From Pseudohoeflea suaedae (lineage in GTDB: Bacteria; Pseudomonadota; Alphaproteobacteria; Rhizobiales; Rhizobiaceae): 64,000 bases of DNA. Positions 33,264-41,753 of this stretch are shown in pieces. Below the pieces are notes generated by a model. It searched no databases. It was not told where the DNA came from and was given only the letters and a program-made list of their open reading frames with translations. A program made the position numbers and the translations under genes. The first letter of the stretch is position 1. Each line of letters opens with the position of its first letter. Where the stretch lies: assembly GCF_004354915.1 (NCBI RefSeq), contig NZ_SMSI01000002.1, forward strand, positions 372,001-436,000. Direction: 5' to 3'.

Positions 33264-34652
33264 ATGGCTTCATACGACTACGATCTCTTTGTTATCGGGG
33301 GTGGTTCGGGCGGCGTGCGTGCCGGGCGCGTGGCCGCAAGCCTCGGCAAGAAGGTCGCCATCGCCGAAGAATATCGTTATGGCGGCACCTGCGTCATCCG
33401 CGGCTGCGTACCCAAGAAGCTGTTCGTCTACGCCTCGCAATTTCCCGAGCATTTTCACGATGCGGCCGGTTTCGGCTGGAGCGTCGGCGAGAGTTCCTTC
33501 GATTGGCCGACGCTGATCGCCAACAAGGACAAGGAAATCGACAGGCTCGAGGGGCTCTATCGCAAGGGGCTCGGCAATGCCGGCGCGGAGGTGTTCGACA
33601 GCCGCGCCGAACTCGTCGGTCCGCATGAAATCCTGCTGAAGGCCAGCGGCAGGACCGTGACCGCCGAACGTATCGTGATCGCCGTCGGCGGGCGGCCCAA
33701 TCCGCACGCGTCGCTGCCCGGTCACGAGTTGTGCATCAGCTCCAACGAGGCCTTTCATCTCGAAAAACTGCCCAAGGCGATCGTGATTGCTGGCGGGGGC
33801 TATATCGCGGTCGAATTCGCCAACATCTTCCACGGGCTCGGCGTTCAGACCACGCTCGTCTATCGCGGCAAGGAAATCCTGTCGCGCTTCGATGGCGACA
33901 TGCGCCGCGGGCTGCACAAGGCGATGGAAGAGAAGGGCATCCGCATCATCTGCCAGAGCGTCTTCAGCAAGATCGAGAAGACCGGCGACGATCGCCTCAA
34001 GGCCACCCTCAACGATGGCGAAGAACTGATCGCGGATCAGGTGATGCTGGCACTCGGCCGCATGCCCAATACGGAGAATCTGGGGCTGGAGAAGGCGGGC
34101 GTGACCGTCGGCCAGAATGGCGAGATCCCGGTGGACGCCTATTCGTGCACCAACGTTGCGCACATCCATGCGCTCGGCGACGTGACCGATCGCGTGCAAC
34201 TCACCCCGGTCGCCATCCACGAGGCCATGTGCTTCGTGGAGACGGTCTACAAGGACAATCCGACATCGCCGGATCACGATCTCATTGCGACGGCAGTCTT
34301 CTCGCAGCCCGAGATCGGCACCGTCGGCATCTCCGAGGAGGATGCGGCCAAGCGATATGATGCCGTCGAGATCTACCGTGCCGAGTTCCGGCCGATGAAG
34401 GCGACCTTGTCCGGCAGTAGCGGGAAGATGATCATGAAGATCGTCGTCAACGGTTCGGACCGGAAGGTGCTCGGCGTTCATGTTCTCGGCCACGATGCCG
34501 GCGAACTCGTGCAGGTGCTCGCCATCGCGCTGAAGGCCGGTTGCACCAAGGATGATTTCGACCGCACCATGGCCGTTCACCCGACTGCTTCGGAGGAACT
34601 CGTGACGATGTACCAGCCGACCTATCGCTACAAGAACGGCGAAAAGGCCTGA
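33264..34652 (+). CDS. gor: Glutathione-disulfide reductase
   Basis: 462 residues. N-terminal FAD-binding IGGGSGGVRAGRVAASLG, redox-active disulphide in GGTCVIRGCVPKK (Cys43 and Cys48), NADPH-binding GGGYIAVEFANIFHGLGV, FAD C-terminal site HALGDVTDR, and the dimer-interface AVHPTASEE with the catalytic His-Glu. It regenerates glutathione with NADPH in the cytosol. It is followed eight bases later by a lysozyme-like gene and then a gamma-glutamylcyclotransferase-like gene, forming one operon. Confidence 0.95.
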   Translation: MASYDYDLFVIGGGSGGVRAGRVAASLGKKVAIAEEYRYGGTCVIRGCVPKKLFVYASQFPEHFHDAAGFGWSVGESSFDWPTLIANKDKEIDRLEGLYRKGLGNAGAEVFDSRAELVGPHEILLKASGRTVTAERIVIAVGGRPNPHASLPGHELCISSNEAFHLEKLPKAIVIAGGGYIAVEFANIFHGLGVQTTLVYRGKEILSRFDGDMRRGLHKAMEEKGIRIICQSVFSKIEKTGDDRLKATLNDGEELIADQVMLALGRMPNTENLGLEKAGVTVGQNGEIPVDAYSCTNVAHIHALGDVTDRVQLTPVAIHEAMCFVETVYKDNPTSPDHDLIATAVFSQPEIGTVGISEEDAAKRYDAVEIYRAEFRPMKATLSGSSGKMIMKIVVNGSDRKVLGVHVLGHDAGELVQVLAIALKAGCTKDDFDRTMAVHPTASEELVTMYQPTYRYKNGEKA

Positions 34653-34659
34653 TCGTCCG

Positions 34660-35328
34660 ATGGTGATCGATCGTCCGGCGTTCTTCCGGCATCTCGAGGA
34701 GAACGGCGAGGGGCTTTTCGCCGACGGCGTGACGGAGGCCCAGAAGCGGGGGCTCTCGTGCAAGCTCGACGTCTGGGACGCGTTCTACGCCGCCGGTCAT
34801 CCCTGGGTGTTTCTCGCAGCCGCGCTCGGCCAGATGCACTGGGAGACGGGCGGCCGGCTGGAGCCGGTGCTGGAGGCTTTCGCGGAGAACCGTAGGCAAT
34901 CGGCCGAAAAGCTGCAGGCCGCCTATGATGCCGGACGGCTGGCCTGGGTGAAGACGCCATACTGGCTGCCCGACGAGAGCGGCCAGATTGCGGTCGGTGG
35001 CGGCGATATCCAGCTCACGCACCGGCGCAACTACGTCTTCGCAGAGCAACGTCTCGCCGAGCGCTTCGGCAGAAGCTTCGGGCTGGATGCCGATTACGAC
35101 CGCATTCTCGATCCCGCGATCTCCGCGCATGTAGCCTTTGCCGGCATGATCGAGGGCTGGTTCCGGCCCTGCAAGCTCGGCGACTTCCTGCGCGAGGACG
35201 GAACGCTCGATTACCGGGCGGCGCGCGACATCGTCAATGGCGACACGGGACGTATCGGCGACCGGATCGAGGCCCATTGCAAGACCTATGAAGCCGCCAT
35301 CCTGGCGAGCCTGAGAGAAAATGACTGA
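34660..35328 (+). CDS. Lysozyme-like/GH19-like domain protein
   Basis: 222 residues, no signal peptide. Helical pattern of phage endolysin/GH19-type domains: GHPWVFLAAALGQMHWETGGRLEPVLEAFAEN holds the probable catalytic Glu in HWETGG, and GGGDIQLTHRRNYVFAEQRLAERFG corresponds to the GRGxxQLTxxxNY motif. AISAHVAFAGMIEGWF follows. The first Gly-Arg-Gly of the second motif reads GGGD here, so activity may be altered. It overlaps the next gene by eight bases. Such stand-alone domains occur in phages and in rhizobial chromosomes; no other phage gene is near. How a lytic domain without export signal fits in a glutathione operon is not clear. Confidence 0.6.
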   Translation: MVIDRPAFFRHLEENGEGLFADGVTEAQKRGLSCKLDVWDAFYAAGHPWVFLAAALGQMHWETGGRLEPVLEAFAENRRQSAEKLQAAYDAGRLAWVKTPYWLPDESGQIAVGGGDIQLTHRRNYVFAEQRLAERFGRSFGLDADYDRILDPAISAHVAFAGMIEGWFRPCKLGDFLREDGTLDYRAARDIVNGDTGRIGDRIEAHCKTYEAAILASLREND

Positions 35329-35923
35329 TACCGAAACGCCCACGGAGACGCTGATCGGCTATTTCGGCTATGGTTCGCTCGTCAACCGAGCCACGCTGCG
35401 CACCGAGATCGTGGACGCCTATCCGGCGCGGCTTTCGGGCTATCGCCGGGTGTGGCGGCCGCGACCGGCCGATGCCCCGAAATTCGGCGGAATCGGGCCG
35501 GCGGTTCTGACCGCCGAGCGGTGCGAGGGTGCCGCGATCGACGGCATGCTGGTGATCGACCGGCTCGAAAACCTTCCGGCGGTCGATGAGCGGGAAAACC
35601 TCTATCGCCGCAACACGATCACTTCTGCCGATCTTGTCTTCGCAGCAGCCTCGCCGAAACCCGACTGTCCGCTCTTTGTCTACGAACGGGACTACGAACC
35701 CGAGGCGGGCGGTGCTGTCTCTCCGATCCTCAGGAGCTATCTCGACGCCGTCATGCAGGGGTTTCTGCGTGTGTTCGGGGAGGAGGGGCTGGCGCGGTTC
35801 GTTCGGGAAACGGAAAGTTTCGACCTGCCGATCCACGAGGATCGCGACGATCCGGTCTATCCGCGTTCGGTTCTTCTGGCGGAGGGGGAGGCGGAGCTGC
35901 TTGCGCGGATACTGGGGCGCTGA
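35321..35923 (+). CDS. Gamma-glutamylcyclotransferase-like family protein
   Basis: 200 residues. The GGCT beta-barrel signature GYFGYGSLVNRATL begins at about residue 12, with YPARLSGYRRVWRPR next. The middle part has GMLVIDRLENLPAVDERENLYRR, where the acidic residue of the family (E/D in LD..E) can be placed. Family enzymes release 5-oxoproline from gamma-glutamyl compounds; others have no known activity. Context downstream of gor fits glutathione breakdown or repair. It overlaps the upstream gene, so the two are translationally coupled. Confidence 0.75.
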   Translation: MTDTETPTETLIGYFGYGSLVNRATLRTEIVDAYPARLSGYRRVWRPRPADAPKFGGIGPAVLTAERCEGAAIDGMLVIDRLENLPAVDERENLYRRNTITSADLVFAAASPKPDCPLFVYERDYEPEAGGAVSPILRSYLDAVMQGFLRVFGEEGLARFVRETESFDLPIHEDRDDPVYPRSVLLAEGEAELLARILGR

Positions 35924-35959
35924 GGGCGTGGCTGTCCATCCTGAGGGGCAGCGGGCGCT

Positions 35960-36724
35960 TCAATCCCGCGGCATGGCGTAGAGCTTGCGGTCCTGAAACC
36001 TGATGAATTCCGCCACCATCGTCTCGGGCGGCATGTTGTCGAAAGGGCCCGCCAAGGTCGCCTCGACGGTCGCATCGGATCGGAAGGCGAATTTCGCGAA
36101 ATAGACGGGCAATTCGGAACGAGCGGCAACCGCGAAGGGTTGAAACTTGACGCCGTCCCTCACGCTGTTGCTGGAATGGTAATCATCCACAAGCGCGCAA
36201 TAGATATCGCACTCCCTGTCCTTCATGAACTTGGCAAATGTCAGCGGCGTTACCTCGACCAGACGGATGTTATCCAGATGGCTGACCCCCGACCACCAAT
36301 GGACCTCCTGTCCATGGGCGAGCGAAATGGCGACCGACATGATCTTGCGATGCGGGGACAAAAGAGACGAGGTGAAGCTGAAACCGGTGTGGATGGAGAA
36401 CACCATGACTTTGCCTGAACGGCCGCAAAGCTCATGGAGAACTTCGGGATTGGTAATCTCCGGCGGGCCGCCATAGGGCATCGCGAGGGGATCTTTCGCC
36501 ACCCTCGCGATGCGTTGGGCTGCATAGCCCTCAAAAGTGTTGCGTAAATGGTTGTTGGTGACGCGGGGAAACAGGCGTTGAGCGAGCCTGTTTCTGCGGA
36601 GACGAGTCACTGTTCGGCTGCACGCGTTACGTTCACTCTGAACGAGGCGGCGCAGGATGAAGCTTGTCTTGACCCAGCTGCTCAGAATGTTGGTCGCGAG
36701 CGACCGCTCATTTGACGTCGGCAA
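35960..36724 (-). CDS. Possible acyltransferase (LpxL/LPLAT-superfamily-like), partner of the ACP
   Basis: About 254 residues if started at TTG 36724. The frame is open to ATG 36802, which would overlap the ACP gene by 95 bases, and a GTG at 36754 is another choice; no ribosome site decides. The N-terminal part is strongly basic (ILRRLVQSERNACSRTVTRLRR). The core VMVFSIHTGFSFTSSLL aligns in pattern with the H-x-G start of lipid A acyltransferases, but the acidic residue of their HxxxxE/D pair is Phe here. The following LVDDYHSSNSVRDGVKFQPF and SELPVYFAKF resemble later LpxL blocks. The call is tentative. It is the last gene of the P450-ACP cluster. Confidence 0.4.
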   Translation of the reverse strand: MPTSNERSLATNILSSWVKTSFILRRLVQSERNACSRTVTRLRRNRLAQRLFPRVTNNHLRNTFEGYAAQRIARVAKDPLAMPYGGPPEITNPEVLHELCGRSGKVMVFSIHTGFSFTSSLLSPHRKIMSVAISLAHGQEVHWWSGVSHLDNIRLVEVTPLTFAKFMKDRECDIYCALVDDYHSSNSVRDGVKFQPFAVAARSELPVYFAKFAFRSDATVEATLAGPFDNMPPETMVAEFIRFQDRKLYAMPRD

Positions 36725-36944
36725 TGTATTTCGCAACCTGCCCCAGTGTTTCACACTTCTCGAATGCGACCACATCGAGTTCGATGTCGAATTTCTCTTC
36801 AAGCCTCAGTAGCAGTTCCAACAAATCTATGCTGTCGAGTCCGAGTTCCTTGATCTTCGTGCTCATGCCGATGTCCTCGGCCGACGTGGCGAGATAGCTG
36901 CGGACGGCTTCGAACAGTTCCGCGGCGACATTCGTCTCATGCAT
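36708..36944 (-). CDS. Stand-alone acyl carrier protein
   Basis: 78 residues from ATG 36944 (an upstream in-frame ATG at 36959 is inside the P450 coding sequence). It is a typical ACP: acidic, helical, with the phosphopantetheine attachment site LGLDSIDLLELLLRLEEKF, where Ser of DSIDLLE carries the cofactor. The start overlaps the end of the P450 gene by eight bases, so P450 and ACP are translationally coupled. It is not the housekeeping AcpP (no DSLDTVE motif and no fab genes nearby). It probably carries a dedicated acyl chain for the P450 and the downstream protein. Confidence 0.88.
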   Translation of the reverse strand: MHETNVAAELFEAVRSYLATSAEDIGMSTKIKELGLDSIDLLELLLRLEEKFDIELDVVAFEKCETLGQVAKYIADVK

Positions 36945-37986
36945 GGATTTCAACCTCAAGCTTGTCCAGGAAATTAAATACGTAGTCGCCTTGCCGTTCC
37001 GAGGTTTGGAGAACGCGGAACTTCTTCTCGATGCGACTCATTTCGTCGCCCAGGATGGCCCATATCTGTCGGCTGACCGCCATTCCGGAGCAGCGATGGG
37101 GACCTGCGGCGAAAAACAGGTCGCTATACCCCTGGGTGCCGTCCGACAGACCACCGGTTTCGATAAATAGGCGCAACTGGTCGCCAGGCCTGATGGTGTG
37201 GCCCTGCAGTTCTCTTTCTTCCCGGCAGACTTTTTCTATCAACGGCAAGCCGGTTACCGGCATGTCGATCTTCCAATTCATCTGCGAACTCATCGTGCCG
37301 GAATTGGGCGAGAGAATATGAAGCAGCGATTGGGCGAGGGTGGCTAGCAGCGAGTTAGAGCCGACCACATTGAGGGCCGCCACCGAATATTTATCTTCTT
37401 CAGTCATCTCGTCCGGCAATTTCTCGACGATCGTGCGGATGATCTCGTTGGCGTGTTTGCGCTTGCGAGGCGACACGCGGTCGTCGAATATGTGGGCGGT
37501 GACTTCGATGGCGAGCAGGTCCGGGTCGAACGGGTCCGGATAGCCGGAGAGGCGCAGGAGGGTCGCGCGCATGGTCGGCCGGATAACGTCCTGCACAAAG
37601 CAGAAGCAGCCCTTGGCGAGCGCCGCGGACAGGTTCTTCCTGAGCTGGTCCTGGAACAATTCGCAGGCGGGGCGCGTGTTGGCGGCAATGATCCGCGTCA
37701 TCCGGTTTCTGAGCGCCTTGTGCTTTTCGCCTTCCCAGGCAAGCGGCAGGTAATCACGCATCTTCATCGATGCAGCCAGGTCGATGTTGAGCCTGTCCAT
37801 GATCACTTCAACGCTATAGTCGGGAACCGAAAAGCCACGGTCGCTCATGATCTGGCGGATGAGTCCGGGCTCGGTGACGAACCATCTCCTTGCCTGATCC
37901 GACCACCAGATCGGCGGAAGCTGCGCATATGTAGATGCTCGAGCAGGTTCCTTCTGTAGAAGGAAGTGATCTGCTATCTCTTGCAT
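36937..37986 (-). CDS. Cytochrome P450-like protein with degenerate ExxR and I-helix motifs
   Basis: 349 residues from ATG 37986 (AAGGG upstream; an earlier ATG at 38046 would give 369). This is short for a bacterial P450 (usually about 390-420). The haem-ligand loop FAAGPHRCSG matches FxxGxHxCxG exactly, with Cys299. The beta segment ERELQGHTIRPGDQLRLFIE fits the family's region after the K-helix. The K-helix ExxR site, however, aligns with MNWK (236-239), and the I-helix acid/alcohol pair aligns with GSNS (209-212). The N-terminal DFWR-like P450 start has PPIWWSDQARRWFVTEPGLIRQIM. It may bind an ACP-linked substrate, like BioI. Activity with loss of ExxR is known for a few P450s. Confidence 0.82.
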   Translation of the reverse strand: MQEIADHFLLQKEPARASTYAQLPPIWWSDQARRWFVTEPGLIRQIMSDRGFSVPDYSVEVIMDRLNIDLAASMKMRDYLPLAWEGEKHKALRNRMTRIIAANTRPACELFQDQLRKNLSAALAKGCFCFVQDVIRPTMRATLLRLSGYPDPFDPDLLAIEVTAHIFDDRVSPRKRKHANEIIRTIVEKLPDEMTEEDKYSVAALNVVGSNSLLATLAQSLLHILSPNSGTMSSQMNWKIDMPVTGLPLIEKVCREERELQGHTIRPGDQLRLFIETGGLSDGTQGYSDLFFAAGPHRCSGMAVSRQIWAILGDEMSRIEKKFRVLQTSERQGDYVFNFLDKLEVEIHA

Positions 37987-38222
37987 GGTTTGCCCTTCAC
38001 TACTTTTGCGAGTAGTCGTTGAGCATGGTTCATCTAATTTAGTCAACTCTTAATTTTCTTGCAAATCCTGCAGTCGGAAGAGGGATGTTTCTGGTGGGGG
38101 CGGCAATCCATGCCGAGGCTTTCTTTCAGCGCTCAATACCGCTATAAGCCGCCGCCATAAGCGGTCCCACGAACTATATAACATGCGCCCCTCGGCCGGG
38201 CGCTGCGTAACAGGTGAGAACT

Positions 38223-39599
38223 ATGGCAAAGAACTGGACACCGTCAAGCTGGCGCGATCTTCCCATCCAGCAGGTTCCGGACTATCCGGATGCTGATGCA
38301 CTGGTCGCCACCGAGGCCCGGCTTAAGAAATTCCCGCCGCTGGTTTTTGCAGGTGAAGCACGTCGTCTGCAGACCGCGCTCGGTCGCGTGGCCGACGGGC
38401 AGGGCTTCCTGCTTCAGGGCGGTGACTGCGCGGAGAGCTTCGCCGAGCACGAAGCCGACAATATCCGCGATTTCTTCCGCGTGTTCCTGCAGATGGCCGT
38501 TGTCCTGACCTTCGGCGGTCAGCAGCCGGTCGTCAAGGTCGGCCGTATCGCCGGTCAGTTCGCCAAGCCGCGCTCCTCGAACATCGAAAAGATGGGCGAT
38601 GTCGAGCTTCCGAGCTACCGTGGCGACATCATCAACGGTATCGATTTCGACGAGAAGTCGCGCATTCCGGATCCGGAGCGCCAGATCATGGCCTACCGGC
38701 AGTCGGCGGCGACGCTGAACCTGCTGCGCGCCTTCGCGCAGGGCGGTTACGCCAATCTCGACAATGCCCACCAGTGGATGCTGGGCTTCATCAAGGACAG
38801 TCCGCAGGCCGAACGCTACCAGGCGCTCGCCGACCGGATTTCCGAAACCATGGAGTTCATGAAGGCCATCGGGATCACGCCGGACAGCAATCCGAGCCTG
38901 CGGGAAACCGATTTCTTCACCAGCCACGAGGCGCTGCTGCTCGGCTACGAGGAAGCGCTGACCCGCACGGATTCGACCTCCGGCGATTATTACGCGACCT
39001 CCGGCCACATGATCTGGATCGGCGACCGTACCCGTCAGCCGGACCATGCCCATGTGGAATTCTGCCGCGGCATCAAGAACCCGGTCGGGCTCAAGTGCGG
39101 CCCCTCGCTCGATCCGGAAGAACTGATCCGCCTGATCGACATTCTCAATCCGGCCAACGAAGCCGGCCGGCTGACGCTGATTGCGCGTTTCGGCCACGAG
39201 AAGGTTGCCGATCATCTGCCCAAGCTGATCCGCGCCGTCGAGCGCGAGGGCAAGAAGGTGGTCTGGTCCTGCGATCCGATGCATGGCAACACGATCTCGC
39301 TCAACGGCTACAAGACCCGCCCCTTCGAACGCGTTCTGTCGGAGGTCGAAAGCTTCTTCCAGATCCATCGTGCGGAAGGCACCCATCCGGGCGGCATCCA
39401 CATCGAGATGACCGGCAAGGACGTGACCGAGTGCACCGGCGGCGCCCGCGCGATCTCGGCGGACGATCTGTCGGACCGTTACCACACCCATTGCGATCCG
39501 CGTCTGAACGCCACCCAGGCCGTCGAGCTGGCCTTCCTCGTCGCGGAACTGCTCAAGGGCGGACGGACGAGCGAAAAGCGGGTTGCGGTCAACAGCTGA
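38223..39599 (+). CDS. Class II 3-deoxy-7-phosphoheptulonate (DAHP) synthase
   Basis: 458 residues from ATG 38223, with GGTGAG upstream (a GTG at 38214 is also open). Plant-type (class II) enzyme: [14 protein letters not shown] start, QGGDCAESF with metal-ligand Cys69, [46 protein letters not shown], and WSCDPMHGN, then [15 protein letters not shown]. It joins PEP and erythrose-4-phosphate as the first step of the shikimate pathway. It is monocistronic, closed by a strong terminator. An ACTATATAAC box about 45 bases upstream may be its -10 element. Confidence 0.96.
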   Translation: MAKNWTPSSWRDLPIQQVPDYPDADALVATEARLKKFPPLVFAGEARRLQTALGRVADGQGFLLQGGDCAESFAEHEADNIRDFFRVFLQMAVVLTFGGQQPVVKVGRIAGQFAKPRSSNIEKMGDVELPSYRGDIINGIDFDEKSRIPDPERQIMAYRQSAATLNLLRAFAQGGYANLDNAHQWMLGFIKDSPQAERYQALADRISETMEFMKAIGITPDSNPSLRETDFFTSHEALLLGYEEALTRTDSTSGDYYATSGHMIWIGDRTRQPDHAHVEFCRGIKNPVGLKCGPSLDPEELIRLIDILNPANEAGRLTLIARFGHEKVADHLPKLIRAVEREGKKVVWSCDPMHGNTISLNGYKTRPFERVLSEVESFFQIHRAEGTHPGGIHIEMTGKDVTECTGGARAISADDLSDRYHTHCDPRLNATQAVELAFLVAELLKGGRTSEKRVAVNS

Positions 39600-39618
39600 C
39601 CGTTCCGATATCAGCATG

Positions 39619-39649
39619 AAAAAGGCCGGGAGCGATCCCGGCCTTTTTT
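39619..39649. terminator. Bidirectional intrinsic terminator
   Basis: AAAAAGGCCGGGA, loop GCGA, TCCCGGCCTTTTTT: a perfect stem flanked by A and T runs, so it can terminate both the DAHP synthase gene (+) and the convergent acetyltransferase gene (-). Confidence 0.92.
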
Positions 39650-39671
39650 CGTGTGTGATGACAGCTTTCGG

Positions 39672-40193
39672 TCAGTCCGCGCCGAGGGCTGCGAGGCTGG
39701 CGAAATTGCCGCCCATGGCCATGCGCATCTCGTCGCGCTCGAGCGGAAGAACCCCGATCCTGTCGTAAAACTTTTGTGCGCCGAGGTTCTTGATGTCGAC
39801 CGCGAGCTTGAGGTGATTGCAGCCGAGTGCTTCGCCTTCATGCGCAACCCGCGCCAGAAGCTTCTCGCCCAGTTTCATGCCGCGGTAGTCGGGCATGACG
39901 AAAAGGTCCTGCACATAGATCCCGCGCGCACCGAACCAGGTGGAATAGGTCGGGAAATGCAGGCACATGCCGGCGAAGACGCCGTCCACCTCAGCAATCA
40001 TGACGGAGAAGGCGGGATTGTCCCCGAACCCGTCGCGGAGAATGGCCGCACGGTCGATCTCCACCACCTCGCTTTCGCCGACATGATGGGCGAGGCCGAG
40101 CAGGGCCTTCAATATGTCTTCGGCATCGGAGCTGGTGGCATGGCGCAGGTTGAGGTGTGGCAATTGAAAATCCTTCCGGATCGGATGATCCAT
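39672..40193 (-). CDS. GNAT family N-acetyltransferase
   Basis: 173 residues from ATG 40193 with AAGGA upstream (a longer frame to 40262 is less likely). GNAT fold: LNLRHATSSDAEDILKALLGLA, IYVQDLFVMPDYRGMKLGEKLLARVA with the acetyl-CoA loop (R/Q-x-x-G-x-K/L here YRGMKLG), CNHLKLAVDIKNLGAQKFYDRIGV. Likely acetylates a small molecule or amine; similar proteins act on diamines or lysine. Substrate unknown. Convergent with the DAHP synthase gene. Confidence 0.85.
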   Translation of the reverse strand: MDHPIRKDFQLPHLNLRHATSSDAEDILKALLGLAHHVGESEVVEIDRAAILRDGFGDNPAFSVMIAEVDGVFAGMCLHFPTYSTWFGARGIYVQDLFVMPDYRGMKLGEKLLARVAHEGEALGCNHLKLAVDIKNLGAQKFYDRIGVLPLERDEMRMAMGGNFASLAALGAD

Positions 40194-40310
40194 GAACCAG
40201 TTTCCTTGATCCTGCGGTTCAGAAGAATGCGACGTCGAGGGTCGGATTGATGCTGTCGCCAAAGACGGAACTGGACGATGATGGCCTGACTTACGGAGGC
40301 TTTGATTTCA

Positions 40311-40736
40311 ATGCAAGACGAAGAGATTCATGCGGGACACTGCCTGTGCGGCGCGGTCACCTTTCGGACACGCGGCCGCCTGCGCGAAGTGGTCGCCTGC
40401 CACTGTTCCCAGTGCCGCCGCCAGAGCGGTCTCTACTATGCCGCGACGAGCATTGCCAACGACCGGCTGGTGGTCGAGGGCGGCGAGGCGATCACCTGGT
40501 ACCGGGCCAGCCCGTCGGCCGAGCGCGGATTCTGCAAACATTGCGGCTCGGCCCTGTTCTGGCGTCATGACGGCGAAGCAGACACATCGATCATGGCGGG
40601 TGCATTCGACCAGCCGAGCGGGCTGAAGATCGCCTATCACATCTTCTGCGCCGACAAGGGCGACTTCTACGAGATCGATGACGGGTTGCCGCAATCGCCG
40701 CAGGGGCGGGCGGGTCTGAAGACGGCAGGTGATTGA
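40311..40736 (+). CDS. GFA family zinc protein (CENP-V/glutathione-dependent formaldehyde-activating fold)
   Basis: 141 residues from ATG 40311, GGAGG 11 bases upstream. Zinc ligands in the family pattern: GHCLCGAVTF (CxCG), VACHCSQCRRQSG (CxxC), then FCKHCGSALFW (CxxCG). The family includes glutathione-dependent formaldehyde-activating enzyme, but most members have other or unknown roles. The seven cysteines are all present by eye. It stands alone between an acetyltransferase and a dioxygenase gene. Confidence 0.9.
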   Translation: MQDEEIHAGHCLCGAVTFRTRGRLREVVACHCSQCRRQSGLYYAATSIANDRLVVEGGEAITWYRASPSAERGFCKHCGSALFWRHDGEADTSIMAGAFDQPSGLKIAYHIFCADKGDFYEIDDGLPQSPQGRAGLKTAGD

Positions 40737-40824
40737 TGGGCATTCAGTGAACGCTGTGTTGCGATTTTCCACTCTCGTTGAACAGTCGGGATGCGACTAG
40801 ATTGGCGACAAAGGAGATCGGGCC

Positions 40825-41676
40825 ATGTCTGATACACAATTCCACAACGCCTCGTCCAAGCAGGCGGATGAAACCACCACCATGCCGACGCTGTTCGTCT
40901 CGCACGGGTCGCCTGAAACAGCGGTTGCCGATACCGAGGCGGCTGCGTTTCTGCGGTCTGCGGCAGCCGGCTTGCCGCGCCCCCGCGCAATCGTCGTCGT
41001 CAGCGCGCATTTCGAAGTCTCCGGCGGCGTCGCCGTGACGGGCGATGCGACACCTGAGACGGTCCATGATTTCGGCGGTTTCCAGCCCGAACTCTATGAG
41101 AAGCGCTATCCCGCACCCGGTGACCCGGCGCTTGCCCAGGAGATTGCCCGAAATCTCGTCTCTGCGGGATTCCACTCCCAGGCGATTGCCAATCACGGGT
41201 TCGATCATGGCGTCTGGGTGCCGCTGATCCTGATGTATCCGGATGCGGACATCCCCGTTGTCGCGGTATCCGTCGATCCGCGCCAGAGTGCCGACCATCA
41301 CTACAGGCTCGGCCAGGCGCTGGCAGATCTGACGCATCGCGGCATCCTCGTCATCGGATCGGGTTCGTTCACTCACAATCTGCGCGAGGCCTTCGTCAAT
41401 CTGCGTCAGGGCATGCGCGACATCGTCGTCCCCGACTGGGTGTCGAGTTTCACCGGCTGGATGTCGGACAGGCTCGAAGCCAATGATGTCGACGCGCTTC
41501 TCGACTATCGCGCCCAGGCGCCGAACGCCGAACGCAACCATCCGACCGACGAGCACCTGATGCCGCTCTATTCCGCGCTGGGTGCCGCCGGCCCGTCGGC
41601 ACAGGCCACGCGGCTGCATGCCAGCGACGAATACGGCGTTCTCAACATGGCGATGTGGCGCTTCGACGCCGCATGA
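40825..41676 (+). CDS. LigB-type extradiol dioxygenase (4,5-DOPA dioxygenase-like, YgiD family)
   Basis: 283 residues. Core motifs: MPTLFVSHGSPETAV, AIVVVSAHFEV (metal-ligand His), HDFGGFQPELYEKRYPAPG, HGFDHGVWVPLILMYP (His pair), and GSFTHNLREAF with a conserved His. The C-terminal end LHASDEYGVLNMAMWRF fits the family (A.Y..D.F..). It opens aromatic rings such as DOPA between carbons 4 and 5, using zinc or iron. AAAGGAG is upstream. Residues 1-19 before MPTLFV may be an extension; the next Met is at about residue 20. Confidence 0.9.
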   Translation: MSDTQFHNASSKQADETTTMPTLFVSHGSPETAVADTEAAAFLRSAAAGLPRPRAIVVVSAHFEVSGGVAVTGDATPETVHDFGGFQPELYEKRYPAPGDPALAQEIARNLVSAGFHSQAIANHGFDHGVWVPLILMYPDADIPVVAVSVDPRQSADHHYRLGQALADLTHRGILVIGSGSFTHNLREAFVNLRQGMRDIVVPDWVSSFTGWMSDRLEANDVDALLDYRAQAPNAERNHPTDEHLMPLYSALGAAGPSAQATRLHASDEYGVLNMAMWRFDAA

Positions 41677-41753
41677 CGCCATCGGGCGAGGTGACGGCTG
41701 ATATCCCCGATCGGTGGATTTTCATTCCTTCGGACATGGTTTAAGCACAGGCC

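Noticed and set aside
34660-35328. Lysozyme-like gene as evidence of a prophage
   Set aside because: No holin, capsid, terminase, portal or integrase genes are nearby and the gene is embedded in a metabolic operon.
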